Assembly (NCBI GenBank): GCA_021740385.1
Contig: JAIOZY010000004.1
Coordinates: 105,407 to 169,406 of the forward strand
Direction of reading: 5' to 3'
From: Prolixibacteraceae bacterium
GTDB lineage: Bacteria > Bacteroidota > Bacteroidia > Bacteroidales > Prolixibacteraceae
Length of the DNA stretch: 64,000 nt
Under the pieces are notes generated by a model. It ran no database searches and was not told the DNA's origin. It was given only the letters and a program-made list of their open reading frames with translations. This document shows, piece by piece, positions 60,463-64,000 of the stretch. The position numbers and the translations under genes were made by a program. Every line of letters begins with the position of its first letter. Position 1 is the stretch's first letter.

Positions 60463-60497
60463 AAGAAAAAAAAAGTCCCGCAATCAGCGAGACTTTT
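60463..60497 (-). terminator. Rho-independent terminator of the cold-shock gene
   Basis: Read on the minus strand, an 11-bp stem AAAAGTCTCGC / GCGGGACTTTT (one G-U pair) with a 5-nt loop is followed by a run of T (TTTTTTTTTTCTTC over the stem end). It lies 27 bp past the cold-shock stop codon. On the plus strand the stem has a C-A mismatch and the U-run is weaker, so it serves mainly the minus-strand gene. Confidence 0.82.
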
Positions 60498-60523
60498 ATT
60501 TTAAAAGATTTTTCGTATTTCAA

Positions 60524-60715
60524 CTATGCAAGTTTTACATTTACTGCATTTAGTCCTTTTTGTCCTTGTTTCAACTCGAAGGTAACGCTATCATCTTCTT
60601 TAATTTGATCAATTAAACCTGAAGAGTGTACAAAATACTCATTAGCTGAATCCGCATCTTTAATAAATCCGAATCCTTTCGAATCATCGAAAAATTTTAC
60701 TGTTCCTTTATTCAT
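60524..60715 (-). CDS. Cold-shock domain protein (CspA-like)
   Basis: A 63-residue single-domain cold-shock protein from ATG 60715 (MNKGTVKFFDDSKGFGFIKD); a start nine codons earlier adds a non-family extension. RNP1 (KGFGFI) and RNP2 (YFVHSS) RNA-binding motifs are both present. It binds single-stranded RNA or DNA and works as an RNA chaperone, usually induced by cold or other stress. The leader from the candidate promoter at 60790-60797 would be about 70 nt, which fits the regulated long leaders of csp messages. Confidence 0.93.
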   Translation of the reverse strand: MNKGTVKFFDDSKGFGFIKDADSANEYFVHSSGLIDQIKEDDSVTFELKQGQKGLNAVNVKLA

Positions 60716-60789
60716 TTTATTATAAAAATTAATTTGGTGCAAGTTAAGCTAATTTTTTTAAAAAAGAAGCCTTTTTAAAGCAAACTGCT

Positions 60790-60797
60790 CAAATTTA
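60790..60797 (-). promoter_or_regulatory. Candidate -7 element of the cold-shock gene
   Basis: On the minus strand TAAATTTG, a TAnnTTTG match 74 bp before the start codon. The only nearby TTG gives a spacing of 10 bp, which is too short, so support is modest. Confidence 0.35.
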
Positions 60798-60973
60798 CAT
60801 ATATAATCAATATTGAGCATGTAAATTGCTTTTTTATTGTTTACGTTTTATGCGGAACTTTTAATGCTTTCCGCATTGGATTTTATACGGGAATAAACCG
60901 GGTCATCAACACTGGCATTGAGGTTGTCATTTGTAAGGGTTTATAGTGGGGGCTACAATTCATTTTTAATAAT

Positions 60974-61414
60974 CTAAAAATTATCAGTTGATAAAATTAT
61001 TTGTTCGCCCGGATTTTGAACATCGGTATTGTCTTCGGCTGTAATAAATATTTTAACAGGTTTATATGATGAACTCGTTTTCAAAGAAGCTTTTAATTTA
61101 TTTGAAAGAAACCCCGTTGAACTATCTATTTGACCCAAATTTTCGATTTTTCCCTGATCCGTTTCCATCCATACAACATAGTTGTTTTTATTGTCTTGTA
61201 GCCTTTCAACGTTAGCTAAATCTGTCACGTTAATCGAAATCATATAATTCTGATTTTTATTATCACGAATTACTTTTACTTTTCCTTCTGCAGCAGGTAC
61301 TATTGAAGAATTCAAAAAATATGATTGCTTTGCACATGAATTAAATGTTAATATTATTAGACCTATTAATAATACTGACAGAACATTTTTCTTTAGAATT
61401 GTTATTGTTTTCAT
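60974..61414 (-). CDS. Small lipoprotein of unknown function
   Basis: A 146-residue exported protein with a clear lipobox: hydrophobic segment NVLSVLLIGLIILTF then NSC (Cys27). The mature part looks like a single beta-sandwich (KVKVIRDNKNQNYMISINV, YVVWMETDQGKIENLG, YKPVKIFITAEDN), similar to anti-sigma-like or Ig-like accessory folds. I cannot name the family. It is separated from the cold-shock gene by 258 bp. It is followed upstream by the long non-coding stretch, so it probably has its own promoter, not located. Confidence 0.72.
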   Translation of the reverse strand: MKTITILKKNVLSVLLIGLIILTFNSCAKQSYFLNSSIVPAAEGKVKVIRDNKNQNYMISINVTDLANVERLQDNKNNYVVWMETDQGKIENLGQIDSSTGFLSNKLKASLKTSSSYKPVKIFITAEDNTDVQNPGEQIILSTDNF

Positions 61415-62149
61415 TTTTTGAAGATTTTAAGGTGAAAAAATTTTCACAATACAAAGTTGTATCTATCCATTAAATAAACCATTACAAAACTTTTGAAATT
61501 AGTTACATTATTCACACATTAGTTTTCTGGGATCAAGTGAACTTTCTGGTGGGACGTATTATTTCTATCGAGAGATTTTCGTCGCAGGAGACTAAGGCTG
61601 AGGTTAAGATTAAGATTTCCCGCTTCGCGGGAGTTCTCCTTCGTCGCAGAAGGTTGAGATTTCTGCTCACTTTAAGATTGGGGTGGATTGAATTTATTGA
61701 GCAAATTTTTATAGGATAGAATGTTCTTTAATTGCCTCTGATATTTGAATACCGATTGGCCTTAAAACTTTTGTTCGCCAGCTGGCGAATCGTGATTTAG
61801 GCCGTGCGTTGGTTTTTTGAGCGAAAGGAAAGGCTGTTTGAGTGAGCAGGGTGGTTTGCTTCTTAAAAATGAAATACCTACGCCTGCGAACGAGTTCCTT
61901 TCCGGGGGAGGGCATAAATTACGGGCACCCGTCAGCAAAAGTTTTTGAGCCTTGTCCCAACGTACGTCGGGATTGCTTCGTCACGATTTATAGTAATCGG
62001 GATGAAGGCCTGCCTGGCAAGGCAAGGCAAAACATAAAAGATTGACAATTGGAAATATTGATCCACCTGTTTTTTTAAACTGATCCGTTTTCTGGATTAA
62101 AGGATATAAGGTGCAGGAAAAGTGTTACAGAGCCGATTAATATTTCCTT
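61415..62149. other. 735-bp non-coding stretch rich in palindromes
   Basis: No convincing gene on either strand. It holds short palindromes: CCCGC-TTC-GCGGG (61619-61631), the perfect 16-bp TTCGCCAGCTGGCGAA (61774-61789), and TCCCAACGTACGTCGGGA with two mismatches (61955-61972). A runny A/G-rich track (GAGACTAAGGCTGAGGTTAAG) spans 61588-61615. A related palindrome TCCGCCAGATGGCGA is at 3488-3502, so pieces appear to be dispersed intergenic repeats. No tRNA or riboswitch was recognised. Confidence 0.6.
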
Positions 62150-63619
62150 TTAGCCCTGTTTTTTCAGTTCTGTCAATAACTCTTTAAGATCGACAGTTGC
62201 GTAAGTAGAAGCTAAATCGGACATGGCATAGGGTATAATCAGGTCTTTGTTGTGAATCATCGATCCGCATGAATAAACCACATTGGGTACATAACCTTCC
62301 CGTTCTTCTGCATTGGGCATCAATAATGGGGTTTTTAACCGGCCAATTACTTTAGTAGGGTCATTCAAGTCGAGTAGTGCTGCGCCCAGTGAATATTCAC
62401 GCATTGATCCAACCCCATGGGTTATTACCAACCAACCCTCAGTTGTTTCAATGGGTGAGCCGCAATTGCCAATTTGGATAAATTCCCATGGGTATTTCGG
62501 TTTCATTAGAAGCTTGGCCTCGCGCCAAACATTGATGTTGTCGGAAAAAGCAATGTAATTGTTGAAACCATCCAGGCGGCAAAGCATGGCGAATTTTCCA
62601 TTTACTTTTCGGGGGAAAAGTGCCATTCCTTTGTTTTGGGCTATTTCACCATGGACGGGCAGTATCTTGAAATGGTAAAAATCCTTAGTGTCAAGCATCT
62701 TAGGTAATATGCTTGTGCCATCGTAGGCTGTATAGGTAGCATAGTATATGGTTTCGTGGTTTTCATCAATGAACTTCACAAAACGTGCATCTTCAATACC
62801 GTTCTTTTCGTTGTCAGATACCGGGAATATTACCCGTTCAGAAATATTTGTGTCTAACGAAAATTCAAGTTCATAATGCGATGAGGCCAGCCAGATAATT
62901 TCATTAAACAATAGTTTCTTGTCGGCTGCCAGGTGAAGTGATTTTTTTACATCTTCAATGCAATTTCGTAACTCACTATAAGTAAATTGATCGTTTAATT
63001 TGTTCAGGATTATACCTGATGGAATAATGGTATGGAAATTCATCTCCTCCAGTTTGCGATTAAACGATTCCTTATCATAAACGTGGCGACGGATATGTTC
63101 GGCCTCTTCTAACATATTTCCTGTTGGTTCAAGTTCCAAATGATTGTTTTTATCCATAATGCCTGTGCGAAATACAATGGAGGAAATATGCCCTTCGCCC
63201 GTAGCCCTGAAACTGAGAATTACTCTTTTTTCTTCTGATTGGATTTCTGATTGGTCGGGGTGTTCAACAATCGAAGGATTAAAGAATGCAGCCGATTCGA
63301 TGGAATATTCCATAGTGAAAAATGATCCGATGAGGATTTTTTGTGAAAAGCTGATCGATTCAGGATTGATATTCATTTGATTGAGTAAATGGGCAATCTT
63401 ATTAAAATGTTTCTCAAATATCTTTGAAATGTTTCTGTGACGAAGTGAAAAATCCCTTAGCACCGGGCTTAATGTTTGCAGAACCTCCTTTTCAGACATT
63501 TCTAATACCCTTTTTATGGTATGCTTAGCTCTTTTATTTGTTGTAAAAAGGAACCGGGCAATAACGCGTGAAACATTAGGGCCCAATGTTTTATTCTTAC
63601 GCTTCAGATTTAACGACAT
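62150..63619 (-). CDS. GH130-family glycosidase or mannoside phosphorylase
   Basis: A 489-residue protein. The C-terminal ~300 residues form a five-bladed beta-propeller of family GH130, with the catalytic acid region GIEDARFVKF, the phosphate/sugar site GNCGSPIETTEGWLVITHGVGSMREYSLG, and YVPNVVYSCGSM. The first ~180 residues are an extra helical and mixed domain. Members act on beta-mannosides either by phosphorolysis (releasing mannose-1-phosphate) or, in some clades, by hydrolysis; which applies here is not decided. No signal peptide, so it is cytoplasmic. It may break down what the nearby GT4 fusion makes. Confidence 0.88.
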   Translation of the reverse strand: MSLNLKRKNKTLGPNVSRVIARFLFTTNKRAKHTIKRVLEMSEKEVLQTLSPVLRDFSLRHRNISKIFEKHFNKIAHLLNQMNINPESISFSQKILIGSFFTMEYSIESAAFFNPSIVEHPDQSEIQSEEKRVILSFRATGEGHISSIVFRTGIMDKNNHLELEPTGNMLEEAEHIRRHVYDKESFNRKLEEMNFHTIIPSGIILNKLNDQFTYSELRNCIEDVKKSLHLAADKKLLFNEIIWLASSHYELEFSLDTNISERVIFPVSDNEKNGIEDARFVKFIDENHETIYYATYTAYDGTSILPKMLDTKDFYHFKILPVHGEIAQNKGMALFPRKVNGKFAMLCRLDGFNNYIAFSDNINVWREAKLLMKPKYPWEFIQIGNCGSPIETTEGWLVITHGVGSMREYSLGAALLDLNDPTKVIGRLKTPLLMPNAEEREGYVPNVVYSCGSMIHNKDLIIPYAMSDLASTYATVDLKELLTELKKQG

Positions 63620-63753
63620 TGATTTAATTCTTAATGCGTATAAAGGTACTCGCTAAATTGGAACAAATTCATTTTGTTTGGGATTTGTTTGAATTTTTAA
63701 GCTTTTATCAACATGTATATGCGATTTTTAGAGAATACCGGGACTATTTTCCG

Positions 63754-64000
63754 TCAACTGGGCTGAATTTTTTTTACAAGGCCATTGATTGAGCCTCTAT
63801 TCAAGATATCTTCAATGTAGGTTTTGCTTTTCTGTTTCTTGATATGTTTTTCGATTTTAAGAGCCGTTGATCGGGATTCCCCCACTTCAAAAAATGCGAT
63901 CAACTCCCATGGGCGAAATTTTGAAGTGTAGCTATTTTCAGATAACTCGTTATGTTCTGTTAATCTTCGCCGAACATTATCGGTGGAGCCGACATAATAT
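63754..64000 (-). CDS. GIY-YIG nuclease-family protein (5' end beyond the window)
   Basis: The minus-strand frame from the window edge to the stop at 63754 gives 81 residues: YYVGSTDNVRRRLTEHN (the GIY-YIG active-site region, with the first GIY part off the end), then TSKFRPWELIAFFEVGES and STALKIEKHIKKQKSKTYIEDIL. This matches single-domain UvrC-like/YhbQ-type proteins of about 85-95 residues. Such proteins are presumed DNA-processing enzymes; many are of unknown role. Almost complete. Confidence 0.87.
   Translation of the reverse strand, partial: YYVGSTDNVRRRLTEHNELSENSYTSKFRPWELIAFFEVGESRSTALKIEKHIKKQKSKTYIEDILNRGSINGLVKKIQPS

Noticed and set aside
1..64000. Search by eye for tRNA, rRNA, riboswitches, prophage and insertion-sequence transposases.
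   Set aside because: No cloverleaf, rRNA core, transposase motif or phage structural gene was recognised; a covariance-model scan would be needed to be certain about small RNAs.

Overview
The window reads as the chromosome of a Bacteroidota member, probably of the Bacteroidales/Marinilabiliales (Prolixibacteraceae-like) side. The basis is a complete porP-gldKLMN type IX secretion (T9SS) locus, the Bacteroidota gene order ftsX...DUF3098-uppP-truB-queA, lineage-typical lipoproteins, and promoters of the Bacteroidota form (TTTG or TTG, then TAnnTTTG) instead of -35/-10 boxes. No rRNA, tRNA, CRISPR array, insertion sequence or prophage was seen. Most of the DNA is gene-dense with moderate GC. Several islands are clearly AT-richer: about 17.9-21.65 kb, 22.65-23.2 kb, the serpin gene at 45.5-47.9 kb, and about 55.4-57.9 kb.

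Layout. 0-7.7 kb: the end of an ABC ATPase with its two-module FtsX-like permease, then exported proteins (beta-barrels, a CAP-domain protein, a SPOR protein and a WG-repeat/FISUMP lipoprotein). 8-9.3 kb: an orphan trpB. 9.3-16.4 kb (minus strand): a probable operon YfhO-ftsX-fkbM-DUF3098-uppP-truB-queA covering division, undecaprenyl carrier recycling and tRNA modification. 16.4-28 kb: a surface-polysaccharide region with a flippase, an AT-rich methyltransferase/LicD/LicD operon, GT4 and GT2 glycosyltransferases and a WbpE-WbpD-WbpA-WbpB set. Those four enzymes suffice to make a UDP-2,3-diacetamido-2,3-dideoxy-glucuronate-type sugar. This region is interrupted by a broken HEPN/MNT module and by a GxxExxY nuclease-like gene tightly flanked by repeats.

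28-36.6 kb: an Ig-like lipoprotein, a class A penicillin-binding protein, topA, and an arginase-fold protein that has lost its metal ligands. 36.6-45.4 kb: the T9SS core porP-gldK-gldL-gldM-gldN, a strong terminator, then second copies of gldK and gldN. 45.5-47.9 kb: a secreted LRR-BACON-serpin fusion. 47.9-55.4 kb: housekeeping and metabolic genes (M3 peptidase, flavin reductase, aldo/keto reductase, lipoprotein hydrolase, serine/threonine dehydratase-like enzyme, serS). 55.5-64 kb: an HMA-AraC regulator, a radical SAM protein, a small Lys-rich protein joined to a GT4/glycosidase-like fusion, a cold-shock protein, a small lipoprotein, a palindrome-rich non-coding stretch, a GH130 enzyme and the end of a GIY-YIG protein.

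The strongest leads are these: the LRR-BACON-serpin fusion beside the secretion locus; the HEPN toxin fossil with its surviving MNT partner; the repeat-bounded GxxExxY cassette that has added a tail to wbpE; the abrupt composition switch inside the GT4 gene; the metal-site-less arginase homologue beside T9SS; and the duplicated gldK/gldN pair. All family assignments come from reading motifs in the translated sequence. No database search was run.
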